6,982 bases of DNA, from assembly GCA_947487925.1 (NCBI GenBank), contig CANLCA010000144.1, forward strand, positions 1 to 6,982. The letters run 5' to 3'. Of this stretch, positions 1-6,148 are shown piece after piece (within the stretch, counting starts at the first letter, position 1; every line of letters begins with the position of its first letter). The notes under the pieces were generated by a model. It had not been told where the DNA came from and made no database searches. It worked only from the letters and a program-made list of their open reading frames with translations. The DNA is from Verrucomicrobiales bacterium (lineage in GTDB: Bacteria > Verrucomicrobiota > Verrucomicrobiia > Limisphaerales > F1-80-MAGS106). The position numbers were made by a program, and so were the translations under genes.

Positions 1-954
1 GGCGCATTCGGAGGCCGTGGTGCGCATCAGTGTCACTTGGGGATTGTGCGAATAAAAGACCCGGCCCGAAAATTTTTCTGGGATCGTCCTAGGACCCATG
101 AAATTGACCATGTCCAGACAACCCGGAGCCACGATCGCAGGCACGCCGTTCCGAGCCGCCGCCTCGAGCCGGGAAGGGCCGGCTGACAACACTCCGCCCA
201 CCAGTTCGTCGGCCCACTCGGTGGTGGTCACGTCCAGCACGCCAGCCACCATGCCCGTTTCCACCAACGATTCCATCGTGCGCCCCCCGACCCCTGTGGC
301 GTGGAAAACGAGAACCTCAAATCCCGCGGCCTCCAAAATCTTTCGCGCGGCCTGCACGCATTCCGTGGTGTTGCCAAACATGCTGGCAACGATCACTGGT
401 TTATCGACCTCGCTCCTCGACGCGGATCCTATCTCAACCATCCCGCAGACCGCTCCGGTGGCGCGTGTGAGAATCTCTCTCGAAATATGATTCAACCCCG
501 CGACATCCACAATGCTCGGAAACATGACGATGTCCTTCGATCCCACATACTGGGCGGTGTTGCCACTCGCCAGGGTTGACACCATCACTTTCGGGAAACC
601 GATCGGGAGCGCCCGCATAGCGGCCGTACCGATTGCCGTGCCTCCGCCGCCGCCGAGGGAGATGATGCCGTCGATCCTGCCTAGGCGAAACAGTTCCAGA
701 ACAATGATCGGAGCTCCTGTCGCCATGGCTTTGACGGCTTCGCCGCGATCGCCCCGAGTGACGATCTCCGAAATCGTGACGCCGGCTGCCGAAGCCACTT
801 CATCGCGGGAAATATCCGGCTTGAATTGGGCGTGACCCAGGATGCCGACGTCAATAGCGAGGGTTTTGTGCCCGCGGGTTTGGATGAGACGGGTGACAAA
901 CGCGTGTTCGTCTCCCTTCGTATCGAGTGTGCCCAGGACTGCTATGGTAGCCAT
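1..954 (-). CDS. UPF0261 / Tm-1-like ATP-binding domain protein (3' end outside window)
   Basis: This is an open frame of 318 codons from an ATG at 954-952 to the window edge, without a stop. The family is usually about 400 residues, so roughly 80-90 C-terminal residues are missing. Visible landmarks are an N-terminal Rossmann-like strand IAVLGTLDTKGDE (4-16), the PDISRDEVA segment (47-54), a glycine-rich loop ISLGGGGGTAIG (98-109), VSTLASGNTAQYVGSKDI (125-142), a second domain starting near VIVASMFGNTTECV (187-200), and the conserved tail DVTTTEWADELVGG (241-254) and FYSHNPQVTLMRTT (300-313). Plant Tm-1 carries this domain and binds a tobamovirus replication protein. The bacterial role is not established, although it is often encoded near a TIM-barrel phosphoenolpyruvate-mutase-like partner. 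That partner is not visible here and would lie to the left if present. The start matches the family N-terminus, but no strong Shine-Dalgarno is seen (TTTTCCTT precedes the ATG). Family assignment is firm; function is unknown. Confidence 0.93.
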   Translation of the reverse strand, partial: MATIAVLGTLDTKGDEHAFVTRLIQTRGHKTLAIDVGILGHAQFKPDISRDEVASAAGVTISEIVTRGDRGEAVKAMATGAPIIVLELFRLGRIDGIISLGGGGGTAIGTAAMRALPIGFPKVMVSTLASGNTAQYVGSKDIVMFPSIVDVAGLNHISREILTRATGAVCGMVEIGSASRSEVDKPVIVASMFGNTTECVQAARKILEAAGFEVLVFHATGVGGRTMESLVETGMVAGVLDVTTTEWADELVGGVLSAGPSRLEAAARNGVPAIVAPGCLDMVNFMGPRTIPEKFSGRVFYSHNPQVTLMRTTASECA

Positions 955-1042
955 AAGGAAAATTAGATTCTACTTTGATGAATCCCGTAAAATCATCTCT
1001 CGTATTTTGGCCTCGGATGGCACAGATAACCAGATAATCATC

Positions 1043-1071
1043 AGTATACCGAGGCGATCCCAACATCACAA
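1043..1071 (-). promoter_or_regulatory. Candidate sigma-70-type promoter for the UPF0261 gene
   Basis: On the minus strand a TTGTGA hexamer (1071-1066, 4 of 6 to TTGACA) and a TATACT hexamer (1048-1043, 5 of 6 to TATAAT) are separated by exactly 17 nt. Transcription would start near 1036, giving a leader of about 80 nt before the ATG at 954. Just past the -10 box lies a tandem 8-nt repeat, CAGATAAC then CAGATAAT on the plus strand (1023-1038), which would sit on the start site. The promoter is predicted from sequence only. Confidence 0.45.
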
Positions 1072-1293
1072 CCGTGCCCTCTCTGTGATCCGTGGTCAAA
1101 ATTTCAAATTACTTCGGTTAGAGCGAGGTGAAGTCTTACAAAGACCTGGTTATGAGAAGCTCGACTAAGAACGGGGCAGTTCCTTTATGGATCGGGTGAG
1201 TGATTCGGAATGACTTTATCGCCAAGACCCTGCAAACATTCTTCACAAGCCATTGCCGTTTAAGGTTTAAGGATAAATGGGTTATTGATGGGA

Positions 1294-1309
1294 GACCACT
1301 CCCGTGGTC
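1294..1309. promoter_or_regulatory. Perfect inverted repeat upstream of the sigma-CotH fusion gene
   Basis: GACCAC-TCCC-GTGGTC is a perfect 6-bp palindrome with a 4-nt spacer, centred about 75 bp before the ATG at 1377. An overlapping alternative hairpin, GGGA-GACCAC-TCCC (1290-1303), shares half of it. The position suits either an operator or a structured 5' leader. No regulator can be named and no promoter was confidently placed next to it. Confidence 0.35.
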
Positions 1310-1376
1310 GCGTGTGTCGCCATTTTAAGATTAGCCTTGGAATTCCTGCCCTATCAGCTAGGAAACGAAGCATCGC

Positions 1377-3668
1377 ATGGATCCAAACATCACTTCTTCT
1401 TCACCACAATTGTCCCGCGCTTCGAAGGAGGTGTTTGTTCGGCGCCATCTTCCCTGGGTGATGTCGACGGCTCGCAGGCAGGTGTCCACGCTGAGCCAGG
1501 CGGATGATGTGTGCCGCACGGTTTTTGCCGCGGCGGAAAAAGCCCATTTTCTGACGCGCCCGCCTCGTTACGTCGCGGACTGGCTCTTCCGAGCCGCCGT
1601 GGCGGCGGCAAAGCACCTCCGCAAACGCGAAAAAATCCCAAATCGGCTCGTTCGTAAAGAAAACGCTGCGTCCTTGAATGAAGCACCTGATTCCGAGTGG
1701 AGGAAGGTTTCAGGAAGGATCGATCGCCTGATGGCCTCTCTCAGCCCAAGGCTTCGTCGGATCGCTGTTCCGGCGTTGCTCGACCGAATCCCGGCCCAGG
1801 AGATCTCGGAGGCCGTCCGAGTCTCGGAGTCGGATGTGGACCACCGCGCGGCGAAAGCGGCGCGAAAGATCGCCCGGAAGCTCAGACGCATCGATCGATC
1901 GCTCACGGCCCAAAATCTCGCCTCCCGTCTGCAGGAGAAGACCGCCGAGCTCGCGGACCCGGTAGTCGTACAAATTGCCCGAGAAATCGATGGCGACCCC
2001 GCGATCCAACTCTTGGTGAAAAAGACCCTGCGCAGTCTTTGGTGGGCGCATCCTTTAAGGTGGTTGAAACGATTCGTTCTCGGTGCCGCAAGTTTCGTGT
2101 TCATGCTCTTTTGCACGGTGTTCGTCTTGGCGCAAACCGGCAGATTGGAGGAGGTGGCCTCCTGGATAATAATGCACGTTGTGAGTGCGCAAATGTCGCG
2201 CGGTGACGAGGATCAATGGCCCCCCAAGTCGCCGATTCCTCAGTGGTCGACGCATCCACGGAACAGCCACATTTCGCTGAAGTCAGCCGGTTCGTTGGAT
2301 GATCTCTACCAGGTGACCAATGTGTTGTCGGCGCATTTTGATTTTAGCAAACAGCAATGGTTGGATCTGGGGCCGGAACAGGTTCGGCGAGTCGCGATGA
2401 TGAGCCCTCAGGGCATCAATCTCGTCAACACGAACGCCACGCGGAATGGGCTCGCGGGGGTGCTGGGTTTTGAATTTCCGTGGTCCTCTGCCCGGCTGGA
2501 ATTGGGCGGTGTGATTTTTTCAAATGTCATGGTCCGATTCAAGGGAAACGGCACCTATTGGGGCGCCGCGCATCGCGTCTCTCGACCGAAACGTCCGTAT
2601 AAAGTGAATCTCGCGAAGTCTGCGCCAGACCAGAACGTGGGCGGCGCCAAAATGCTAAACTTCGGGAATCTGGTTGCCGACAGCTCCTCCGTGAGCGACG
2701 CGCTAGCGTATGAATATTTTCGCCAGGCGGGTGTTCCGGCACCCAGAACCGCTTACGCTTTCGCGAGCATCACGATCGCCGGCCTCATGGAAAATCGTCC
2801 CCTCGGTCTCTACGTGCTCATCGAGAATCTGGATGCGCCATTTCTCAAGCAGTGGTTTGGCACCAAGAATGTCGCTTTGTTCAAGCCGGTGACCCCATTT
2901 CTCTTCAAGGATCTGGGCGACGATTGGGCTGCTTACGAGCGTATTTATGATCCGAAAACTAAACCGACCTCCGAAGACAAACGTCGTGTCATCGATTTCG
3001 CGAAGGTCCTGACGCACGCGGATGACGCCTCGTTTCGCGAGCGTGTCGGCGATTTTATCGACCTCCCCGCCTTCGCCAAATTCCTCGCTGGACTCACTTT
3101 GCAATCCAGCTACGACGGATTTCTGAGCAATGGCCAGAATTACTTCATGGTTCTGGATCCAAGGTCCAACCGATTCGGATTCATTCCCTGGGATCTTGAC
3201 CATTCCTGGGGTGAATTTCCATTCACCGGCACCCACCAAGAGCGCGAAGAAAGCGACCTGTTTCATCCTTGGATCGGGGAAAACAGGTTGCTGGAACGGA
3301 TCATGAAAGTGGACGAATTCAAATCCATTTATCGAACGGAACTGGATCGGCAGTTGAAGGAAATCTTTGTGCCGACTCGACTCCACGAACGTTTGAACGA
3401 GATCGCCAAATCGATTCGACCCGCGATTGAGTGCGAATCGGCAACGCGACTGGGCCGATTCGATCGCGCGGTTCAAGATTGGGATCTACCGCAGCCTGAC
3501 GGCGTGGGTGGATTCGACCCCAACGTCGAGCCATTCAAGATTAAAAGATTCATTTCGGCACGCGCGAAATCAGCCCGAGCGCAGTTGGACGGAAAAGCCA
3601 CCGGATTGACGATGCCGAATCCCGGCGGCCCCAACCGGGGCCGCGATGGCCCGGCTGACAAGAAGTGA
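1377..3668 (+). CDS. Membrane protein: ECF-sigma-like domain + TM helix + CotH kinase domain
   Basis: The 763-residue protein has three modules. Residues 17-170 resemble an ECF sigma factor. The region-2-like part is FVRRHLPWVMSTARRQV (20-36), ADDVCRTVF (42-50) and WLFRAAVAAAKHLRKRE (69-85). The region-4-like part is LSPRLRRIAVPALLDRIPAQ (122-141) plus the helix-turn-helix EISEAVRVSESDVDHR (142-157). A single hydrophobic span at about 232-252, preceded by Lys/Arg-rich KKTLR and RWLKR, predicts N-in topology. Residues about 370-735 are a CotH-type kinase domain: VRFKGNGTYW (386-395), KRPYKVNLAK (405-414), YVLIENLDAPFLKQWFG (479-495), SYDGFLSNGQNYF (578-590) and FIPWDLDHSWGE (602-613). Asp580, Asn588, Asp606 and Asp608 occupy the expected catalytic/metal positions. 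The tail (745-763) is Gly/Pro/charged. An in-frame TAG at 1359-1361 makes this ATG the first possible start; AGGA at 1360-1363 is a distant, weak ribosome site. CotH from Bacillus phosphorylates spore-coat proteins; the substrate here is unknown. The kinase assignment is firm, the sigma-like assignment good but remote. Confidence 0.88.
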   Translation: MDPNITSSSPQLSRASKEVFVRRHLPWVMSTARRQVSTLSQADDVCRTVFAAAEKAHFLTRPPRYVADWLFRAAVAAAKHLRKREKIPNRLVRKENAASLNEAPDSEWRKVSGRIDRLMASLSPRLRRIAVPALLDRIPAQEISEAVRVSESDVDHRAAKAARKIARKLRRIDRSLTAQNLASRLQEKTAELADPVVVQIAREIDGDPAIQLLVKKTLRSLWWAHPLRWLKRFVLGAASFVFMLFCTVFVLAQTGRLEEVASWIIMHVVSAQMSRGDEDQWPPKSPIPQWSTHPRNSHISLKSAGSLDDLYQVTNVLSAHFDFSKQQWLDLGPEQVRRVAMMSPQGINLVNTNATRNGLAGVLGFEFPWSSARLELGGVIFSNVMVRFKGNGTYWGAAHRVSRPKRPYKVNLAKSAPDQNVGGAKMLNFGNLVADSSSVSDALAYEYFRQAGVPAPRTAYAFASITIAGLMENRPLGLYVLIENLDAPFLKQWFGTKNVALFKPVTPFLFKDLGDDWAAYERIYDPKTKPTSEDKRRVIDFAKVLTHADDASFRERVGDFIDLPAFAKFLAGLTLQSSYDGFLSNGQNYFMVLDPRSNRFGFIPWDLDHSWGEFPFTGTHQEREESDLFHPWIGENRLLERIMKVDEFKSIYRTELDRQLKEIFVPTRLHERLNEIAKSIRPAIECESATRLGRFDRAVQDWDLPQPDGVGGFDPNVEPFKIKRFISARAKSARAQLDGKATGLTMPNPGGPNRGRDGPADKK

Positions 3669-3689
3669 AACTGGAAAAAGCAGCTGAGA

Positions 3690-3819
3690 AACCACTAATC
3701 TTCACTAATTCAACAAGATGTGAAAAATAACGATCGGGACGCCGGTTCACCGTATGGGTGAGGTGCTCAGTCAGCATAACTTCTTCACCATTAGTGTCTA
3801 TTAGCGAAAATTAGTGGTT
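3690..3819. repeat. Inverted-repeat-bounded intergenic element 1 (ATTAGTGGTT arms)
   Basis: The element begins with AACCACTAAT (3690-3699) and ends with its exact complement ATTAGTGGTT (3810-3819). The wider arms (3690-3710 against 3799-3819) match at 18 of 21 positions. The right arm is three 10-nt units in a row: ATTAGTGTCT, ATTAGCGAAA, ATTAGTGGTT (3790-3819). At the exact midpoint sits a hairpin, TCACC-GTATG-GGTGA (3747-3761). It lies 21 bp after the stop of the sigma-CotH gene and is non-coding. From memory, similar short-unit repeats are common between genes in Verrucomicrobia and Planctomycetes; I cannot verify copy number here. Confidence 0.6.
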
Positions 3820-3858
3820 CAACTTCCGTTTTAAGGGTGAACCAGGCGACGGGGATTT

Positions 3859-3977
3859 AACGCGGAGACGCCAAGGCGCCAAGAGGAAATCTTTTTCTCG
3901 GAGTGTTTCCATAGTCACCGTTGGGTGACCGTGAGAAGCAAAGACAGAACTCCCTCGGCCTCAGCGTCCCTGCGCTG
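3859..3977. repeat. Inverted-repeat-bounded intergenic element 2 (AACGCGGAGACGC arms)
   Basis: The left arm, AACGCGGAGACGCCAAGG and on to 3886, is built from roughly 8-nt units (ACGCGGAG, ACGCCAAG, GCGCCAAG). The right arm (3951-3977) is an imperfect reverse complement: read backwards it gives CAGCGCAGGGACGCTGAGGC. Close to the midpoint is a perfect 6-bp hairpin, GTCACC-GTTG-GGTGAC (3914-3929). Its core, TCACCGTTGGGTGA, differs by a single-base deletion from the central hairpin of element 1. The element ends 55 bp beyond the stop of the leuB-like gene. It is non-coding, and no U-tract marks it as a classical terminator. The remaining bases to 4032 hold only a small TGCTC-ATC-GAGCA hairpin (3988-4000). 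Confidence 0.55.
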
Positions 3978-4032
3978 GGATCGTCCCTGCTCATCGAGCA
4001 ATTACGGGTCAGTCGGGCTCGCTGGCGGCGGC

Positions 4033-5091
4033 TCAAATCGCGGACGCCACAAGGTCGCCGAGTTGACTGGTGCTGAACCCCATCTTGCCGGCGGCAAGGC
4101 TCTTTACTTTTTCTCGCGTCACCTTGATCACGCAATCCTCGATCGCTTTGGCCGCGGTGGATTCACCCAAAAAATCGAGCATCATGGCGCCGGCACAGAT
4201 GGCCGCAAGCGGGTTGATCACACCCAACCCGGTGTACTTGGGAGCACTGCCCCCGATGGGCTCGAACATGCTGGCGCCCTGGGGGTTGATGTTGCCGCCC
4301 GCGGCGATGCCCATACCCCCCTGGATCATGGCGCCAAGGTCGGTGATAATGTCGCCAAACATGTTATCGGTCACGATCACGTCAAACCATTCAGGGTTTT
4401 TCACAAACCACATCGTGGTGGCGTCCACATGCGCGTAGTCCCGTTTGATGTCGGGAAAATCCTTTGCCCCGACCTCGTGGAATGCGCGTTCCCAAAGATC
4501 AAACGCGAATGTGAGGACGTTGGTTTTGCCGCACAAGGTGAGTTTTTTCTCCTTGTTGCGCCGACGCGTGTAGTCGAAGGCGTAACGCAAACATCGCTCC
4601 ACACCACGTCGAGTGTTGATGCTTTCTTGGACAGCAATCTCATGGGGAGTGCCCTTGAACACAAACCCGCCCGAACCCGTGTACAAACCTTCGTTGTTCT
4701 CTCGCACAACCACAAAATCGATGTCCTTTGGACCCTTGTCCTTCAGAGGGCAGAATCGTTCGTCGTAAAGCTTCACCGGTCGGAGGTTGATGTACTGCTC
4801 CAGCTCGAAACGGAGTCGCAGGAGGATCCCTTTCTCAAGAATGCCAGGCTTGACGTCCGGGTGGCCTATGGCGCCCAAAAGAATCGCCGGGAAACTCCGG
4901 AGCTCCTCGACCACGCTGCCGGGCAGGGCTTCATTGGTCCGCAAATAACGCTCGCCACCTAGGTCGTAGTCCGAGTAGTTGAGCTTGAAATTGAATTTGG
5001 AGGCGGCTGCGCCCAGGACTTTGACGGCTTCTCGAGTCACTTCAGGACCAGTGCCATCCCCGCCAATCACCGCGATATTATAGCTTTTCAT
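4033..5091 (-). CDS. leuB: Isocitrate/isopropylmalate dehydrogenase family protein, probable 3-isopropylmalate dehydrogenase
   Basis: The 352-residue protein is full length for a homodimeric beta-decarboxylating dehydrogenase. If it is LeuB, it oxidises 3-isopropylmalate to the 2-oxoisocaproate precursor in cytoplasmic leucine synthesis. Family marks are VIGGDGTGPEV (8-18), substrate arginines R94 and R104 in LLRLRFELEQYINLRP (90-105), R130 in VVVRENNEGLYTG (127-139), K189 in CGKTNVL (187-193), and metal-binding aspartates in TDNMFGDIITDLGAM (241-255). The nucleotide loop is EPIGGSAPKYTG (277-288). Leucines 90-91 ahead of R94 fit the isopropyl pocket. Two features differ from classical LeuB: NNEGLYTG in place of a GGIYFG-type motif, and APKY in place of APDI. 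These also occur in isocitrate, homoisocitrate or tartrate dehydrogenases, so the substrate is not certain. No leuA, leuC or leuD is nearby. It lies 115 bp after pyrB on the same strand, and no clear Shine-Dalgarno precedes its ATG. Family certain, exact substrate likely. Confidence 0.85.
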   Translation of the reverse strand: MKSYNIAVIGGDGTGPEVTREAVKVLGAAASKFNFKLNYSDYDLGGERYLRTNEALPGSVVEELRSFPAILLGAIGHPDVKPGILEKGILLRLRFELEQYINLRPVKLYDERFCPLKDKGPKDIDFVVVRENNEGLYTGSGGFVFKGTPHEIAVQESINTRRGVERCLRYAFDYTRRRNKEKKLTLCGKTNVLTFAFDLWERAFHEVGAKDFPDIKRDYAHVDATTMWFVKNPEWFDVIVTDNMFGDIITDLGAMIQGGMGIAAGGNINPQGASMFEPIGGSAPKYTGLGVINPLAAICAGAMMLDFLGESTAAKAIEDCVIKVTREKVKSLAAGKMGFSTSQLGDLVASAI

Positions 5092-5111
5092 GCGTTAAAC
5101 GTTCGATTCTA

Positions 5112-5132
5112 GGCAGTCCGGAAAGGACTGCC
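5112..5132 (-). terminator. Strong hairpin between pyrB and the leuB-like gene
   Basis: Perfect 8-bp arms, GGCAGTCC (5112-5119) and GGACTGCC (5125-5132), flank a 5-nt loop. On the minus strand the hairpin lies 74 nt past the pyrB stop and only 20 nt before the leuB-like start codon. There is no U-run after it (TAGAATCG follows), so it is not a textbook intrinsic terminator. It may instead be a leader structure, an mRNA-stability element or a factor-assisted terminator. The hairpin is certain; the role is a guess. Confidence 0.4.
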
Positions 5133-5206
5133 AGAAGGGGGGGATGCTAACCCCTGTCCGAACGGTGGCAAGAAATTCCATCGTGACAGGATTTTCCGTC
5201 CGACCA

Positions 5207-6148
5207 CTAAACCCCGAGCCCGCCAGGGCCTTTGCCGCCGTTGACCAGGAACAACACCGCCATGCGCACCGCCAAGCCGTTGGTCACCTGGTCCAGAATC
5301 ACCGAACGTTCGCAATCGGCGATTTCGCTATCGATCTCGACGCCCCGGTTGATGGGGCCCGGGTGCATGATCATGGCGTCTGGCTTGATCTTCGCAAACC
5401 GAGTTTTGTTCAGACTGTAAAGACTCGTGTACTCGCCGATGCTCGGAAACATGGTTTTTCTCTGGCGCTCGTGCTGGATGCGCAGAAGGTTGATGATATC
5501 CGCATTCTCAATCGCCCTGTCCACATTATGGGTCACCACGCAACCCATCTCTTCAAAGACCCGTGGAACCAAAGTTGAAGGCCCGCACAATGTCACCCGG
5601 GCACCCAGCTTGAGCAGCGCCCAGATGTTCGAGCGAGCCACGCGGCTGAAGAGAATGTCCCCTAGAATGGTGACTTCCAGCCCCGCAATGCGCCCCTTTT
5701 TTTCACGGATCGTGAACAGGTCCAGCAACGCCTGGGTCGGATGCTCGTGCGCGCCATCCCCCGCGTTGATCACCGAAACATTGACGACCCTCGACAAGAA
5801 GTGAGGCGCCCCCGCAGCGCCGTGCCGGATGATGATCATGTCCGCGTTGAGAGCCTCCAGGTTCCTCGCGGTGTCCCTCAGGGTCTCTCCCTTCTTGAAC
5901 GAGGAAGCCTCCGCGCTGAAATTCACCACGTCAGCCGTGAGCCTTTGCGCCGCCAGCTCAAAGCTGATGCGGGTCCTCGTCGAAGGCTCCACAAACAAAT
6001 TCACAACGGTCTTGCCTCGTAGGGCAGGAACCTTCTTGATCGCGCGCTCCCCCACCGCCTTGAAGGCCTTCGCCGTGTCTAGTACCAGATTGATCTCCTC
6101 CGCGGAGAGGGACTGGATGTCCAGCAAATGTTTCCGCGACCAATTCAT
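5207..6148 (-). CDS. pyrB: Aspartate carbamoyltransferase, catalytic subunit
   Basis: The enzyme joins carbamoyl phosphate and L-aspartate to give N-carbamoyl-L-aspartate, the committed step of de novo pyrimidine synthesis in the cytoplasm. At 313 residues it has the usual length. The carbamoyl-phosphate signature STRTR is at 56-60, the mobile loop SSFKKGET at 82-89, HPTQALLDL at 136-144, and ILGDILFSRVARSN at 161-174 (Arg169 matches the family's conserved arginine). RIQHERQ (223-229) and HPGPINRGVEI (262-272) supply the aspartate site. All expected active-site residues are present. The start codon overlaps the end of pyrR in an ATGA, and a GGAG at 6157-6154 stands 5 nt upstream as ribosome site, so the two are translationally coupled. 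Neither a PyrI regulatory-subunit gene nor pyrC follows it. The pairing with PyrR suggests control at the RNA level, though no binding site is visible. The C-terminus is glycine-rich (304-312) and otherwise unremarkable. Confidence 0.97.
   Translation of the reverse strand: MNWSRKHLLDIQSLSAEEINLVLDTAKAFKAVGERAIKKVPALRGKTVVNLFVEPSTRTRISFELAAQRLTADVVNFSAEASSFKKGETLRDTARNLEALNADMIIIRHGAAGAPHFLSRVVNVSVINAGDGAHEHPTQALLDLFTIREKKGRIAGLEVTILGDILFSRVARSNIWALLKLGARVTLCGPSTLVPRVFEEMGCVVTHNVDRAIENADIINLLRIQHERQRKTMFPSIGEYTSLYSLNKTRFAKIKPDAMIMHPGPINRGVEIDSEIADCERSVILDQVTNGLAVRMAVLFLVNGGKGPGGLGV

Larger units (their letters stand above)
955..1376. other. Divergent intergenic region, no gene recognised
   Basis: These 422 bp separate two divergently transcribed genes. 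Besides the promoter candidate at 1043-1071 and the inverted repeat at 1294-1309, the stretch holds a tandem TTTAAGG doublet (1259-1272). Frames crossing it lack a recognisable domain, and they extend into or out of the flanking genes in the wrong phase. No RNA gene was recognised. The size is larger than usual for this compact window, so regulation of both flanking genes from here is plausible but not shown. Confidence 0.5.

Noticed and set aside
98..835. Plus-strand open frames of 92-130 codons at the left edge
   Set aside because: They lie antisense to the UPF0261 gene, whose minus-strand frame carries clear family motifs throughout. Their translations are Ser/Thr/Pro-rich with no domain.
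842..1168. Plus-strand 108-codon frame spanning the UPF0261 start and the intergenic region, ending ...LLRLERGEVLQRPGYEKLD
   Set aside because: The first third is antisense to the UPF0261 gene, there is no ribosome site, and the C-terminal part resembles no toxin or antitoxin family I could name.
3790..3819. CRISPR-like short periodic repeat
   Set aside because: The units are 10 nt and contiguous, with no spacers and no cas genes.
3988..4000. TGCTC-ATC-GAGCA hairpin as terminator of the leuB-like gene
   Set aside because: The stem is only 5 bp and no U-run follows on the minus strand.
3925..4962. Plus-strand 345-codon frame
   Set aside because: It is entirely antisense to the leuB-like gene apart from its first codons. 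The minus-strand frame contains all dehydrogenase motifs, and this translation has none.
4033..5091. Tartrate or homoisocitrate dehydrogenase instead of LeuB
   Set aside because: NNEGLYTG and APKY leave these possible, but the Leu90-Leu91...Arg94 pocket and overall resemblance, recalled from memory, to bacterial proteins annotated as 3-isopropylmalate dehydrogenase favour LeuB. It is kept as a stated uncertainty.
5153..5190. CCTGTC...GACAGG inverted repeat after pyrB
   Set aside because: Six-bp arms with a 26-nt loop are expected by chance in a sequence of this length.
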